This document shows positions 1 through 9,702 of a DNA stretch of 64,000 nucleotides, one piece after another. The notes beneath the pieces were generated by a model, which saw nothing but the letters and a program-made list of their open reading frames with translations, was not told where the DNA came from and did not search any database. Position 1 is the stretch's first letter. Every line of letters starts with the position of its first letter. A program made the translations under genes and the position numbers. Source of the DNA: Nitronereus sp964503895 (GTDB taxonomy: Bacteria; Nitrospirota; Nitrospiria; Nitrospirales; UBA8639); assembly GCA_964503895.1 (NCBI GenBank), contig CAZDCF010000002.1, positions 62,001 to 126,000 of the forward strand. The letters run 5' to 3'.

Positions 1-1123
1 ATTGGGGAGATAAAAAAGGTTCGACCACGGTTTTACATCGGTAGCATTTTCCCAAAGCCATCTGATGATCTTCGATGCTCGGTAAAAGTTCTTGGGCCTG
101 AAGTGCTTCGATAATAATTTGGCGAGCTTTGTTTACAGGAACTTGGTCTAATTGTTTTCTTAATGGAGGGGCGACTTCAGCCTTTTTTAAGGCTTCCGAA
201 TCGAATTGGCCACGACAATTGAAAATTGAAAGACGTGGAAGTTGATGGCGTTCTCCAGCCTCGAAGTCATTAAAGTCGTGTGCCGGCGTAATTTTAACTA
301 CACCGGTACCAAACTCAGGATCAACAAGAATAGTGTCGCCAATTATGGGAATGGTTCGAGATGTTAGTGGCAGACAAACTGATTTCCCAATGAGATGATT
401 GTAGCGGGAATCTTCTGGGTGAATCGCCACCGCAGTATCGCCTAACATGGTTTCTGGACGGGTGGTGGCTATTGTCAAAAATGCGGTAGGATCATCAGCC
501 AATGGGTATTGGATATGATAGAGTTTGTTTTTCAACTGATCGTGTTCGACTTCAATATCGGATAAGGCTGTGAGGCATCGTGGGCACCAGTTGATTAGCC
601 GTTCACCACGGTAAATTAATTGTTCTTCGTATAGACGGACAAAAACTTCGCACACGGCCTTTGATAGACCATCATCCATTGTGAAGCGGAGTCGATCCCA
701 ATCACAGGACGCCCCAAGATGTTTGAGTTGTCCAAGGATCGTGTTTCCTGACTCCTGCTTCCAAGCCCAGATTCGTTCAATAAATGTTTCCCGCCCAAGT
801 TCTTCTCGAGAATTACCTTCTTGGTGAAGTTGGCGTTCGACTACATTCTGGGTAGCAATACCTGCGTGATCTGTTCCTGGTAACCATAAAGTCTTTCGGC
901 CTTGCATCCGTCGCCAACGGATGAGAATGTCTTGCAGTGTATTATTGAGTGCATGACCAATGTGGAGTGAGCCTGTAACATTTGGTGGAGGAATGACAAT
1001 GGTATAAGAATCCCCTGGAGCGTCAAGCTTGCCAGTGAAATACCCTTGGTCAATCCAATATTGCCCCCAACGTGCTTCGACAGCCTGGGGCTCATAAACT
1101 TTTTCTAGTTGTCGGGAAGTCAT
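1..1123 (-). CDS. valS: Valine-tRNA ligase, N-terminal part (runs off window)
   Basis: Reading the minus strand from the ATG at 1121-1123 gives one open frame to the left edge, so only about the first 374 residues are present. Class I aminoacyl-tRNA synthetase that charges tRNA-Val in the cytoplasm. Visible marks are the ATP-binding HIGH motif in a PPPNVTGSLHIGHAL context near residue 45, the GTDHAGIATQ segment, and the editing-domain part with TTRPETMLGDTAVAIHP and PAHDFNDFEAG. The KMSKS loop lies outside the window. It is transcribed away from the small basic gene at 1291. No strong ribosome binding site is seen before the ATG. Identification is firm because the signature strings are specific to ValS. 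Confidence 0.95.
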   Translation of the reverse strand, partial: MTSRQLEKVYEPQAVEARWGQYWIDQGYFTGKLDAPGDSYTIVIPPPNVTGSLHIGHALNNTLQDILIRWRRMQGRKTLWLPGTDHAGIATQNVVERQLHQEGNSREELGRETFIERIWAWKQESGNTILGQLKHLGASCDWDRLRFTMDDGLSKAVCEVFVRLYEEQLIYRGERLINWCPRCLTALSDIEVEHDQLKNKLYHIQYPLADDPTAFLTIATTRPETMLGDTAVAIHPEDSRYNHLIGKSVCLPLTSRTIPIIGDTILVDPEFGTGVVKITPAHDFNDFEAGERHQLPRLSIFNCRGQFDSEALKKAEVAPPLRKQLDQVPVNKARQIIIEALQAQELLPSIEDHQMALGKCYRCKTVVEPFLSPQ

Positions 1124-1290
1124 AAGGAAGTCTATACCACGAAGGATCGAAGATCTTAGCACGAGGGGTGGGACCTCGCAAGGAATTCGAGCTTGTCTTT
1201 CTACAAAATAGTATGATAGAACCAGGCTAAGATCACCTTAGGGATTTTACTGAATCAATGTTTTTCGAGTTTTTGAAAGGGGAGGCACGC

Positions 1291-1401
1291 ATGCCCAAAG
1301 GCAGAGAAAAAGAACGGGAACTTCGCCGGAAACATAAGAAAAACCAACAGCGCCTCAAAGCTCTTGAGCAAGCCCAACGAAAAGCTGGCGTAAAGAAGTA
1401 A
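1291..1401 (+). CDS. Small highly basic protein, 36 aa, unknown
   Basis: This open frame encodes 36 residues beginning MPKGREKERE. About half are Lys or Arg, with interspersed Glu and Gln, so a single charged helix is likely. A strong ribosome binding site (AGGGGAGG, about 1280-1286) sits a few bases before the ATG at 1291. An in-frame upstream ATG at 1258 would add 11 residues but has no such site. It lies alone between divergent valS and the HAD phosphatase gene. The composition would suit an RNA- or ribosome-associated peptide, but no family was recognised and that idea is only inference. The gene is too short to be certain; the ribosome binding site is the main support. Confidence 0.5.
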   Translation: MPKGREKERELRRKHKKNQQRLKALEQAQRKAGVKK

Positions 1402-1584
1402 CGCAGGCTCATCTCAAACGTTCTTTTGTTACTTAACGCTTCATCTGCTTTCTTAGAAAATTGTTATGTGTGCTTCTTTTCTGACTCAACCCTCACTGCT
1501 TCTGCTTTCCGTTCAATGTGTTACAAGATCTACTAGATTAGAGTCGAGTCCAGATTCCAAATAACGTAGTGCTACTCTAGATTA

Positions 1585-2325
1585 ATGACTAAGCCTTCAA
1601 CACAGGTTATATTTTTTGACGCTGTGGGCACGTTATTCCAGGTAAAGGGCTCAGTCGGGGAAATATATCTTCGATATGCTAAAAAATATGGAATTCTGCC
1701 ATCAGCCGAGTTAACGGCGAGGGTAAACCGTGCCTTTAAGGAGTCGTTTGCTCAAGCGCCCCCACCAATTTTTGCGGTGGAGGAACCAGAAAAATTAAAA
1801 CAATGTGAAAGGTTGTGGTGGTTTGATATTGTACATGGTGCATTTTACCGTATTCGAATGTTTGAAGGCTTCGACAACTATTTTGATGAAGTGTATGAAG
1901 CGTTTGGAACAGCGGACCATTGGGAGATTTACCCTGAAGTACCTGATGTCCTTAAGGAGTTGAAAGTTCAGGGTTATGAACTTGGGGTGATTTCGAATTT
2001 TGACACGCGGTTTTTTAAAATTTTTCGCGGACTAAACTTAGATCAGTATTTTGACTCGATTACGATTTCAAGTTTAGCAGGTTCAGCTAAACCCTCTCCA
2101 AAAATTTTCAAATATGCACTGGATCAGCATGCGCTTGACCCAGATGAGGCTATTCATATCGGAGATAGTATAAAAGAAGACATAGACGGAGCGAGGCAGG
2201 CAAACATACTAAGTATATTAGTTGATAGAGAAATTGGGGATGATAAAATAAAAAATAATGTCATCAAACAACTAAATCAGGTTCCAGATGTATTGGAAAA
2301 AATTAAGGTTCGCAACCTCTTTTAA
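1585..2325 (+). CDS. HAD-family hydrolase (HDHD3/REG-2-like phosphatase)
   Basis: 246 residues. Haloacid dehalogenase superfamily, probably a phosphatase acting on a small phosphorylated metabolite; the substrate is not predictable. Motif I is FFDAVGTLF near residues 10-18 with the nucleophilic Asp at 12. The second Asp of the usual DxD is replaced by Val, as in many HDHD3/REG-2-like members. A helical cap domain follows (about 20-115), then motif II in VISNFDTR, the conserved Lys in GSAKPSPKIF, and motif IV as HIGDSIKEDIDGA. It stands alone between two unrelated genes. No clear ribosome binding site precedes the ATG, so the start is less sure than the family. Confidence 0.85.
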   Translation: MTKPSTQVIFFDAVGTLFQVKGSVGEIYLRYAKKYGILPSAELTARVNRAFKESFAQAPPPIFAVEEPEKLKQCERLWWFDIVHGAFYRIRMFEGFDNYFDEVYEAFGTADHWEIYPEVPDVLKELKVQGYELGVISNFDTRFFKIFRGLNLDQYFDSITISSLAGSAKPSPKIFKYALDQHALDPDEAIHIGDSIKEDIDGARQANILSILVDREIGDDKIKNNVIKQLNQVPDVLEKIKVRNLF

Positions 2326-2543
2326 GTCGATCACTATTTCTGTGAAGAAACACTGTCTAACTAACTGTTCCTTAACCTAGTGTTTAAATGTTTACGCATT
2401 TTGACGTATTTAAAGTTCTAGCAAACACCCTTATTTGCAGCTTTTGGACTTGTGAGACTCCTTGACTTCTCAAAATCCCACTTGATAGACTTTCTTACCT
2501 AAGTACCTAGTTTTATTTATTTTTTTTTATTTTTGTTAGATTT

Positions 2544-2576
2544 TTGTCATTATTTACAAGAGTATATAAATATAAA
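2544..2576 (+). promoter_or_regulatory. Possible promoter of the NHL-repeat gene
   Basis: TTGTCA at 2544-2549 is followed by the AT-rich string TATATAAATATAAA at 2563-2576, so a -10 box can be placed 15 to 19 bases downstream. The surrounding stretch 2326-2610 is AT-rich and contains no recognised gene, terminator or RNA. In such sequence a chance match is easy. Confidence 0.35.
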
Positions 2577-2610
2577 ATTAAGTAAAGATTGAGCATTATT
2601 GGGGGAGGTT

Positions 2611-5571
2611 ATGAGGGATTTTTTCAATTTTGATGATCTTATTCACCAGTTGGACCGACGGCCTTTATTTGCTGAAGGAGATGGGGAAGATTGGGGTGCT
2701 GGCGAGGATCTGGAAGCGGAAAGACTGCCGCCTGCTCCTACCGGTATCAAAGCTGTCGCAGGAAATGGGTTCATCACGGTTTCTTGGGAACCTGTCCAGG
2801 ATGCGATGTACTACAACCTCTATTACCTTACTAGTAAAGGCATTACCATCAAGCCAAACGCATTGACTCGTCAAATCGCCAGTCCAGATGATTTTAATCC
2901 AGTTATTGGTGTTGATAAAGAGAAAGGAAATTGCGTCGAGGGGCCTTCAAGCCCTTACACCCATTCAGATTTAGCCAATGGCCAGTGCTACCACTATGTG
3001 GTAACAGCAATCACCGAAGATGGAGAAAGCCCATGTTCTGAAGAAGCTATGTCTATTCCTTCTCCGTATTTACCCGTACTTCAGTTTGGTGAAGAAGGGG
3101 TGGATGAAGGTGAATTCCGATCGCCAACTGGCATCGCCGTTGATAGTGAAGGTCATATCTATGTGGCAGATACGGATAATCATAGCGTTCAAAAGTTTGA
3201 TAAGGATGGGAAATTTATTGCTCGGTGGGGTGGGGACCCAGATTCAGAAGATGGTACTTTCTATTATCCTCGTGGCTTAGCTGCTACAGAGGAAGGCTAT
3301 ATTTATGTCTCAGATAGTGGAAATAATCGCGTCCAAAAATTTGATCCTGATGGCAACTTTATGAATGCTTGGGGCAAGTTTGGTTTTGCTTGGCGTGGAG
3401 CTGAAGCTGGAAAGTTTGATGTTCCTTGGGGAGTAACGACTGATCAACAAGGCAATTTGTATGTTTCTGATACCAGCAATGCACGGATCCAAAAATTCGA
3501 ATCCAATGGGACCCCTCTACTAAAGTGGGGAAGAGACGGAAGCTTTGACGGCGCGTTTTTCTACCCTCGCGGTTTAGCTGTTGACTTTGTTGGAAACATT
3601 TATGTCGCTGACGAAGGCAATAATCGAATTCAAAAATTCGATCCCCGCGGAAACTTTTTGACGAAATGGGGACGTGAAGGAAACGGGCCTGGACAACTTA
3701 AATCTCCATGGGGCGTGTCCTGCGATCCGCTTGGCAATTTGTATGTGGTGGATAGTGGAAATCATCGAATCCAGAAATTCGATTCTAATGGCACATATCT
3801 GTGTAGTTGGGGTAATCGGGGATTAACTGAAGCCCAAGTGAATTTCCCCTCCGGTATTGCAGTTGATAAGGAAGGTTATGTGTATGTGGTAGATAGTGGA
3901 AATCATCGCGTTGTTAAGTTTGTGCCCACCGAAGAAGAGTTGGCTCGCGGACGAGAAAAAATAGAAAAAGAACGGGAAAGTACCGGCGGATTGCCAACAG
4001 CGCATTTGGTGGCGAAACCTGGAGATACAGAAGCTATTCTAAGCTGGTTAGAAGTTCCGGGGGTCGTTTCTTATAACTTGTATTTTAGTACTGATCCCAA
4101 CCTGACTAAGGAAACATCTACGAAAATTGAAGGAGTTGCAAGTCCATATACACACACGGGGCTGACAAATAATACTCCATATTATTTTGCCCTCTCTTGC
4201 GTCGATGAAGAGGAGAAAGAAGGCTTGCTGTCAGAAGAACTGTCGGTGGAGCCATTGTTGATTGACCTAGCTGCACCCCAAAATCCAGATCTGGTTTTGA
4301 ATCATGGAGCATACATGACGAATTCTTTGGATGTGGTGGCCACGATTTCTGCCAAGGACTTGGATACTGGTGTGGCTGGGTATTTTATTTCCGAAAATCC
4401 CATGACTCCGAGTTCAACCCTCCCTGGATGGATTGAGGTGGAACCCGAATATCGATTTGGCGCGACCATTCCGTTTGCGCTTTCTCCAGGCGATGGCCCC
4501 AAAACAGTTTATGTGTGGTTTAAAGATGTTGGCAATAATACCTCGGTGCCTGCCAGCACGAATATTGTTCTTAATACGTCGGGATACGTTTGTACCGGAA
4601 TTTGGGGTAAACCAGGGAGAGGGGCTTCGTTATTGCACGGTGGAGAGTTTATGGCACCCCTGTATGGAATGGCGCTTGACCGCCAGGGCTCTTTATTCGT
4701 GGTCGATAATGGCAATAACCGTGTTCAAAAGTTTGATCCTTCTGGAGACTTTATTTTGTTATGGGGAAATTTTGGCCAAGCTAATGGGAATTTCAATAAT
4801 CCTACGGGGATTGCCTGCGACGGCAAAGGGGATGTGTACGTATGTGATACCAATAATCACCGAGTTCAAAAATTTGATGGCAAGCTTGGGCATTATGTTC
4901 AGAAATTTGGTGGACGAGGAAACGGAGAAGGCCAGTTTAATGCGCCCTGGGGTATAGCCACTGATCGAGTTCGAGGCTATATCTATGTAGTCGATAGTGC
5001 CAATTTCCGCATTCAAAAGTTTGATGAAGAGGGAGAATTTATCATGCAATGGGGAAGTTTCGGCAATAATGATGGCCAGTTTTATTTTGCACGTGGCGTG
5101 GCCGTGGATCAAAATGACGGCATGGTATATGTCGTAGATATGGGTAATCACCGGATTGCGAAATTTGATACAAGCACCAATGTTCTTCCCCAACTCGTCG
5201 CCAAATGGGGCGGCGGTATTGGTGCTGGTCATGCAAGCAGTAGTCAGGCCCAAGAACCAGGCCAATTCCGCTCACCGTGGGGCATTGCCGTAGATGGAAT
5301 GGGCGATGTATTTGTGACGGATACTGGCAATCAGCGAATTCAAAAGTTCGACCGTGATGGGAACTTCGTAACACAGTGGGGCGGATTTGGAAATGCCGAA
5401 GGACAGTTCAATTTCCCCTACGGTATGGCCCTTGATTCCAAGGGCCATGTATTTGTTGTGGATAGTGGGAATATGCGGGTCCAACACTTCATGCCTGCCG
5501 AGGATGCCGAAGAACACATCCGAGAGGAGGCCGAATCCTTGGCCGCATTACCCGAAGGCGCGGACTCCTAG
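2611..5571 (+). CDS. Double six-bladed NHL beta-propeller protein with FN3/Ig-like domains
   Basis: About 986 residues. The start is ATG 2611 because GGGGGAGG (2601-2608) is a strong ribosome binding site for it, while the in-frame TTG at 2599 has none. Order: acidic N-terminus (1-40); fibronectin III-like domain (about 41-150); six NHL repeats (about 155-440, units of the type F-x-P-x-G-[IL]-A-V-D ... IYVAD-x-x-N-x-RVQKFD); a second FN3 domain (about 460-550); an Ig-like linker (about 553-657); six more NHL repeats (about 662-962); and a short Glu-rich tail. NHL propellers are binding platforms for proteins or RNA, and no enzymatic site is visible. There is no signal peptide, and an in-frame stop (2590-2592) leaves no room for one, unlike many extracellular FN3/NHL proteins. 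Function unknown. Confidence 0.85.
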   Translation: MRDFFNFDDLIHQLDRRPLFAEGDGEDWGAGEDLEAERLPPAPTGIKAVAGNGFITVSWEPVQDAMYYNLYYLTSKGITIKPNALTRQIASPDDFNPVIGVDKEKGNCVEGPSSPYTHSDLANGQCYHYVVTAITEDGESPCSEEAMSIPSPYLPVLQFGEEGVDEGEFRSPTGIAVDSEGHIYVADTDNHSVQKFDKDGKFIARWGGDPDSEDGTFYYPRGLAATEEGYIYVSDSGNNRVQKFDPDGNFMNAWGKFGFAWRGAEAGKFDVPWGVTTDQQGNLYVSDTSNARIQKFESNGTPLLKWGRDGSFDGAFFYPRGLAVDFVGNIYVADEGNNRIQKFDPRGNFLTKWGREGNGPGQLKSPWGVSCDPLGNLYVVDSGNHRIQKFDSNGTYLCSWGNRGLTEAQVNFPSGIAVDKEGYVYVVDSGNHRVVKFVPTEEELARGREKIEKERESTGGLPTAHLVAKPGDTEAILSWLEVPGVVSYNLYFSTDPNLTKETSTKIEGVASPYTHTGLTNNTPYYFALSCVDEEEKEGLLSEELSVEPLLIDLAAPQNPDLVLNHGAYMTNSLDVVATISAKDLDTGVAGYFISENPMTPSSTLPGWIEVEPEYRFGATIPFALSPGDGPKTVYVWFKDVGNNTSVPASTNIVLNTSGYVCTGIWGKPGRGASLLHGGEFMAPLYGMALDRQGSLFVVDNGNNRVQKFDPSGDFILLWGNFGQANGNFNNPTGIACDGKGDVYVCDTNNHRVQKFDGKLGHYVQKFGGRGNGEGQFNAPWGIATDRVRGYIYVVDSANFRIQKFDEEGEFIMQWGSFGNNDGQFYFARGVAVDQNDGMVYVVDMGNHRIAKFDTSTNVLPQLVAKWGGGIGAGHASSSQAQEPGQFRSPWGIAVDGMGDVFVTDTGNQRIQKFDRDGNFVTQWGGFGNAEGQFNFPYGMALDSKGHVFVVDSGNMRVQHFMPAEDAEEHIREEAESLAALPEGADS

Positions 5572-5593
5572 TTCGGCAATCTACAAGAGCGAT

Positions 5594-5643
5594 GGGGCTT
5601 CCAAAGATAGACGGAATAGGGGGAGCCCCGTTATTCCTTTTTT
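5594..5643 (+). terminator. Intrinsic terminator after the NHL gene
   Basis: A 9-bp stem (GGGGCTTCC at 5594-5602 with GGGAGCCCC at 5621-5629, one G-U pair) with an 18-base loop is followed by a T-rich stretch ending in TTTTTT. It lies just downstream of the stop codon at 5571 and upstream of guaB. Confidence 0.65.
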
Positions 5644-5817
5644 CTCGTTAACATTCAAGACGATCATCGATTTTTTCATGAATTCCTGATAGGGTGAACC
5701 GCTGGGTTGTCTAACCTTTTCCGCATTCATGCTCAAGTTTTTTTAATCAGACCTAGTTAATATTTTGTAAGTAGTTTTCAATTTTCTCACCCAACTTAAT
5801 ATAAAAGGGTAATAACC

Positions 5818-7287
5818 ATGGGACTCTGGGACCGAACAAGGATTGGACTAACATTCGATGATGTGGTGCTCGTTCCAGCCAAATCTGAAATAGTACCCTC
5901 TGAAGTCATCACGCATACCCAGATCACAAAAAACATTACGATTAATATCCCTCTCCTAAGCGCAGCTATGGATACCGTGACTGAAGGACGATTAGCCATT
6001 GCTTTGGCAAGAGAAGGGGGGATAGGGGTGGTGCATCGCGCCATGTCCCCAGAAGCCCAAGCAGCTGAGGTAGATAAGGTCAAAAAATCAGAAAGTGGCA
6101 TGATTTTGGACCCTATCACGATCTCCCCTAATCAAACTATTCGTGATGCTCACGAAATCATGTCAAACTATCGAATTTCAGGTATTCCTGTTACCAAGGA
6201 TAAAAAATTAGTAGGGATTCTCACAAACCGAGATTTGCGATTTGAGCCTAGAATGGATCTCGCCGTATCACAAATTATGACGCGGGACAATTTGATCACG
6301 GTACCGGAAGGTACCAGTTTGGTAAAAGCTCGGGAAATTCTTCACGAGCATCGCATTGAAAAACTTCCGGTTGTAAATGAAGAGTTTGAACTCAAAGGGC
6401 TAATCACTATTAAAGACATACAAAAACAAATTCAATATCCTACGGCTTGCAAAGATACTCATGGTCGTTTGCGAGTGGCTGCGGCAGTTGGCGTTGGAAC
6501 TGATGTTGAAGAGCGGGTGAAGCGACTAGTCAAAGCTGGTATAGATATGATTGTTGTGGATACGGCCCATGGGCATTCACAAAGTGTTGTTGACACCGTG
6601 AAATACATTAAAAAGCACCATCCGAGTATGGATGTGTTAGCTGGAAATATTGCTACGGCGCAAGCAGCCAAGGAATTAGTTGATGCTGGTGCTGATGCGG
6701 TAAAAGTCGGCGTGGGGCCAGGCTCCATTTGCACCACACGGATCGTCTCCGGAGCTGGTGTGCCGCAACTCACAGCTATTGCTGATTGTGCTGAAGCTCT
6801 AAATGGAACAGATATCCCGATACTAGCCGATGGCGGAATAAAATATTCCGGTGATATTACAAAGGCGTTAGCTTCTGGAGCATCCGCTGTAATGATTGGA
6901 TCTCTTTTTGCGGGGACGGAAGAATCTCCAGGTGAAACCGTATTGTATCAGGGGCGAACTTATAAAGAATATCGTGGAATGGGCTCTTTGGGTGCACTTG
7001 AACGAGGGGGGAAGGATCGTTACGCTCAGGAAGGACAGGTCTCGGGAAAACTAGTTCCTGAAGGTATCGAAGCTCGGGTGCCCTTCAAGGGATCATTATC
7101 AAATGTAGTATATCAGTTGGTTGGTGGGATGAAGTCTGGCATGGGATATTGCGGATGTCGATCTATCCCAGAATTACAACAGCAGGCTCAGTTTATTCGG
7201 CTCACCCAAGCAGGTTTACGAGAGGGGCATGTCCACGATGTCGTGATTACCAAAGAAGCCCCAAACTATCGGGCTGGCATTGAGTGA
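5818..7287 (+). CDS. guaB: Inosine-5'-monophosphate dehydrogenase
   Basis: 489 residues, the normal length. It oxidises IMP to XMP with NAD+, the committed step to GMP. The catalytic TIM barrel is interrupted by two CBS domains (about residues 95-205; MSNYRISGIPVTKDKKLVGI and MTRDNLITVPEG segments). The catalytic loop GPGSICTTRIVSGAGVPQ places the nucleophilic Cys at residue 305. The substrate loop (ILADGGIKYSGDITKAL) and the flap (YRGMGSLGAL) are intact. AAAAGGG (5803-5809) precedes the ATG. The gene is followed after 137 bases by guaA, so both GMP steps lie together. Confidence 0.97.
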   Translation: MGLWDRTRIGLTFDDVVLVPAKSEIVPSEVITHTQITKNITINIPLLSAAMDTVTEGRLAIALAREGGIGVVHRAMSPEAQAAEVDKVKKSESGMILDPITISPNQTIRDAHEIMSNYRISGIPVTKDKKLVGILTNRDLRFEPRMDLAVSQIMTRDNLITVPEGTSLVKAREILHEHRIEKLPVVNEEFELKGLITIKDIQKQIQYPTACKDTHGRLRVAAAVGVGTDVEERVKRLVKAGIDMIVVDTAHGHSQSVVDTVKYIKKHHPSMDVLAGNIATAQAAKELVDAGADAVKVGVGPGSICTTRIVSGAGVPQLTAIADCAEALNGTDIPILADGGIKYSGDITKALASGASAVMIGSLFAGTEESPGETVLYQGRTYKEYRGMGSLGALERGGKDRYAQEGQVSGKLVPEGIEARVPFKGSLSNVVYQLVGGMKSGMGYCGCRSIPELQQQAQFIRLTQAGLREGHVHDVVITKEAPNYRAGIE

Positions 7288-7424
7288 AAAAGATGAGCCG
7301 GCGATTGAAATGCCAGATACCTAAAGGATAGAGAGACTTTTACGAGTTCCTCATTACCATTTTTTTATTGTCAGGTCCTCCTTATGCGAAGGGCTCACAA
7401 TTGTTGTCAAACCATAATCCGTCT

Positions 7425-8978
7425 ATGGCCTCTCAATACGATGCGATCGTCATTCTCGATTTTGGGTCGCAATATACCCAGTTAATTGCTCGCCGAATTC
7501 GCGAACTTTGTGTTCACTCAGTCATTCTTCCGGCCTCTACCTCGCTTCAAAGTATCCGTGAACATTTTCCGAAAGGAATAATTTTATCCGGTGGCCCTGC
7601 AAGCGTAAGGAGTGCTGGACGACCAAAGTGGGCCAAAGATATTCTTCAAGAAGGTATTCCTGTCCTTGGCATTTGTTATGGCATGCAACTTGTGGCCCAT
7701 TATATGGGTGGACGAGTTGGCGCTGCCAAACGAAGAGAATTTGGACGGGCTCAATTGCAGGTTATTGATAAAGGCGATTTGTTCAAAGGTTTGAATAAGT
7801 CCGCACCATTTCCCGTTTGGATGTCACATGGTGACCGAATTGAAAAATTGCCTCGAGGATTTACTGTGATTGCCCGAACGGAAAACTCTCCAATTGCAGC
7901 CATGAAATCCTTGAATTATCGCCACCGGTTTTTTTGTTTACAATTTCATCCAGAAGTTGCGCATACCGTTTACGGGAAACAGATTCTCAAGAATTTCGTT
8001 CAAGGAATTTGTAAAGCTCGGACAACATGGACCATGGGGTCTTTTCTCAAAAACTCAATCGACGAAATTCGCGAAAAGGTTGGACAAGAAAAAGTGCTCT
8101 GCGCTCTTAGCGGGGGAGTAGATAGTATGGTGGCTGCCGCGATGACCCATCGCGCCGTTGGAAGGCAATTAACCTGTGTATTTATTGATAACGGTGTCAT
8201 GCGAAAAAATGAGGCCAAACAACTAAAAAAAGTTTTTGCGGCACAGCACTTTAACTATCGTATGGTGGATTTCGGTAAACAATTTCTAAAAACCCTAGGC
8301 CGGACGGTTGACCCTGAAAAGAAACGAAAACTTATTGGTCAGCAATTTATTAAAGCCTTTGATCAAGAAGCAAGGAAAATTGGAAATGTACGTTATCTTG
8401 TTCAAGGGACTCTATACCCTGATGTCATCGAAAGTATTAGTCACAAAGGACCATCTGCGACTATAAAAACCCACCACAATGTCGGTGGGTTGCCGGCTAA
8501 GATGAAATTAAAATTAATCGAACCCTTACGAGAATTATTTAAAGACGAAGTCCGGGGGTTAGGTAGAGAATTAGGGCTTCCTGATGACATAATTTTACGA
8601 CATCCTTTTCCTGGGCCGGGCCTAGCCATCAGGGTGTTAGGTGTTGTGAACTCTGAAAGACTGTCAATATTACGTGAGGCAGATGACATTTATATCGACG
8701 AATTAAAAGCCAGTGGTTTATATCAAAAGACTTGGCAGGCTTTTGCCGTGTTACTGCCCATTCAAACAGTTGGTGTTATGGGCGATCAGCGAACCTATGA
8801 AAATGTCATTGGGCTGCGGGCCGTGACTAGTGTTGATGGTATGACAGCGGATTGGGCTCAATTACCTCACGACTTTTTGGCAAGAGTTTCGAATCGAATT
8901 ATTAATGAGATCAAAGGTGTGAATCGAGTGGTCTACGATATTAGCTCGAAGCCTCCAAGCACAATTGAATGGGAGTAG
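7425..8978 (+). CDS. guaA: GMP synthase (glutamine-hydrolysing)
   Basis: About 517 residues from ATG 7425. Longer in-frame starts exist (TTG at 7368 or 7401), but MASQYDAIVILDFGSQYTQL matches the usual N-terminus of the family. No clear ribosome binding site marks any of them. It amidates XMP to GMP using glutamine and ATP. An N-terminal class I glutamine amidotransferase domain carries the nucleophilic Cys84 in GICYGMQL and the His/Glu pair in QFHPEVAHT. The ATP pyrophosphatase domain has the P-loop SGGVDSM near residue 228. The C-terminal dimerisation domain (RHPFPGPGLAIRVLG ... KPPSTIEWE) is complete. It works directly after guaB. Confidence 0.97.
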   Translation: MASQYDAIVILDFGSQYTQLIARRIRELCVHSVILPASTSLQSIREHFPKGIILSGGPASVRSAGRPKWAKDILQEGIPVLGICYGMQLVAHYMGGRVGAAKRREFGRAQLQVIDKGDLFKGLNKSAPFPVWMSHGDRIEKLPRGFTVIARTENSPIAAMKSLNYRHRFFCLQFHPEVAHTVYGKQILKNFVQGICKARTTWTMGSFLKNSIDEIREKVGQEKVLCALSGGVDSMVAAAMTHRAVGRQLTCVFIDNGVMRKNEAKQLKKVFAAQHFNYRMVDFGKQFLKTLGRTVDPEKKRKLIGQQFIKAFDQEARKIGNVRYLVQGTLYPDVIESISHKGPSATIKTHHNVGGLPAKMKLKLIEPLRELFKDEVRGLGRELGLPDDIILRHPFPGPGLAIRVLGVVNSERLSILREADDIYIDELKASGLYQKTWQAFAVLLPIQTVGVMGDQRTYENVIGLRAVTSVDGMTADWAQLPHDFLARVSNRIINEIKGVNRVVYDISSKPPSTIEWE

Positions 8979-9021
8979 TTTTTTACTTATAACTCATTTA
9001 TAGTGAGGGTTTAGGTCAGGG

Positions 9022-9654
9022 ATGGAGAGCACGCTGTCGGATATCGCCGATTTTATTAAATTAAACCTACAAAGATTGATTCCCAGTCCTCATCCAGTCA
9101 ATCACAATTTTCTGCATTTAGCATTTGAACAAACAGTATCAGACTTCCGTTATCATTTCCCAAAAATCACGATAAGTGCTGTAAAATCTGAGATTTTGCG
9201 TAATAGATTTTTGCCAGTTTTTCTCTATAGGTTAGTCAGAAAGATGCATGTAGCGGGCTATGATGATGAAAATAAATATCAAATACACTTTTTGATGAAA
9301 ACATTGTGTGGGTGCGAAATTTATTGGAGTTCTAAAATCGGTGAAGGGTTCCATTTAGATCACGGTGTAGGAACCGTGATAGGATCAGAGTGTAAGATTG
9401 GAAATGGATTTTGGATTCAGCATGGTTGCACAGTAATGCATAAAGATTTAGGCGATTTGGGGAAGGCGCCAATAATTGGAGATGATGTTATTATGTACTC
9501 CAATTCTCAGGTTTTGGGTCCTATTAAAGTGGGTGATAGAACGATTATTGCTCCCAATTCTGTATTAGTTAGTGATACTGAAGGAAATCAAATGGTTTTA
9601 GGAAACCCTGCTAAAATAGTTAAAGAGTTAACCGCTCGCCAGAATACCTTTTAA
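9022..9654 (+). CDS. Hexapeptide-repeat acyltransferase, serine acetyltransferase-like
   Basis: 210 residues. A helical N-terminal part (about 1-85) is followed by a left-handed beta-helix of hexapeptide repeats (about 95-200) with the sequence HLDHGVGTVIGSECKIGNG and the end motif LGNPAKIVKE. This is the layout of CysE-type serine O-acetyltransferases. In this setting, at the head of a sugar-modification cassette, an O- or N-acyltransferase acting on a sugar or an amino acid is equally possible. AGGGTTTAGG precedes the ATG loosely. The gene begins the AT-rich block that runs to about 14000, right after guaA. Family is clear; substrate is not. Confidence 0.75.
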   Translation: MESTLSDIADFIKLNLQRLIPSPHPVNHNFLHLAFEQTVSDFRYHFPKITISAVKSEILRNRFLPVFLYRLVRKMHVAGYDDENKYQIHFLMKTLCGCEIYWSSKIGEGFHLDHGVGTVIGSECKIGNGFWIQHGCTVMHKDLGDLGKAPIIGDDVIMYSNSQVLGPIKVGDRTIIAPNSVLVSDTEGNQMVLGNPAKIVKELTARQNTF

Positions 9655-9702
9655 TACATTTGTTGATATTTAATTAAAAGATTCTTTTTAAAAAAATAAT
9701 TT

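Noticed and set aside
1161..1178. GGGGTGGGACCTCG resembles the T-box antiterminator consensus near valS
   Set aside because: It is on the plus strand while valS runs on the minus strand. There is no room for a T-box leader before it, and the downstream gene is a tiny basic protein.
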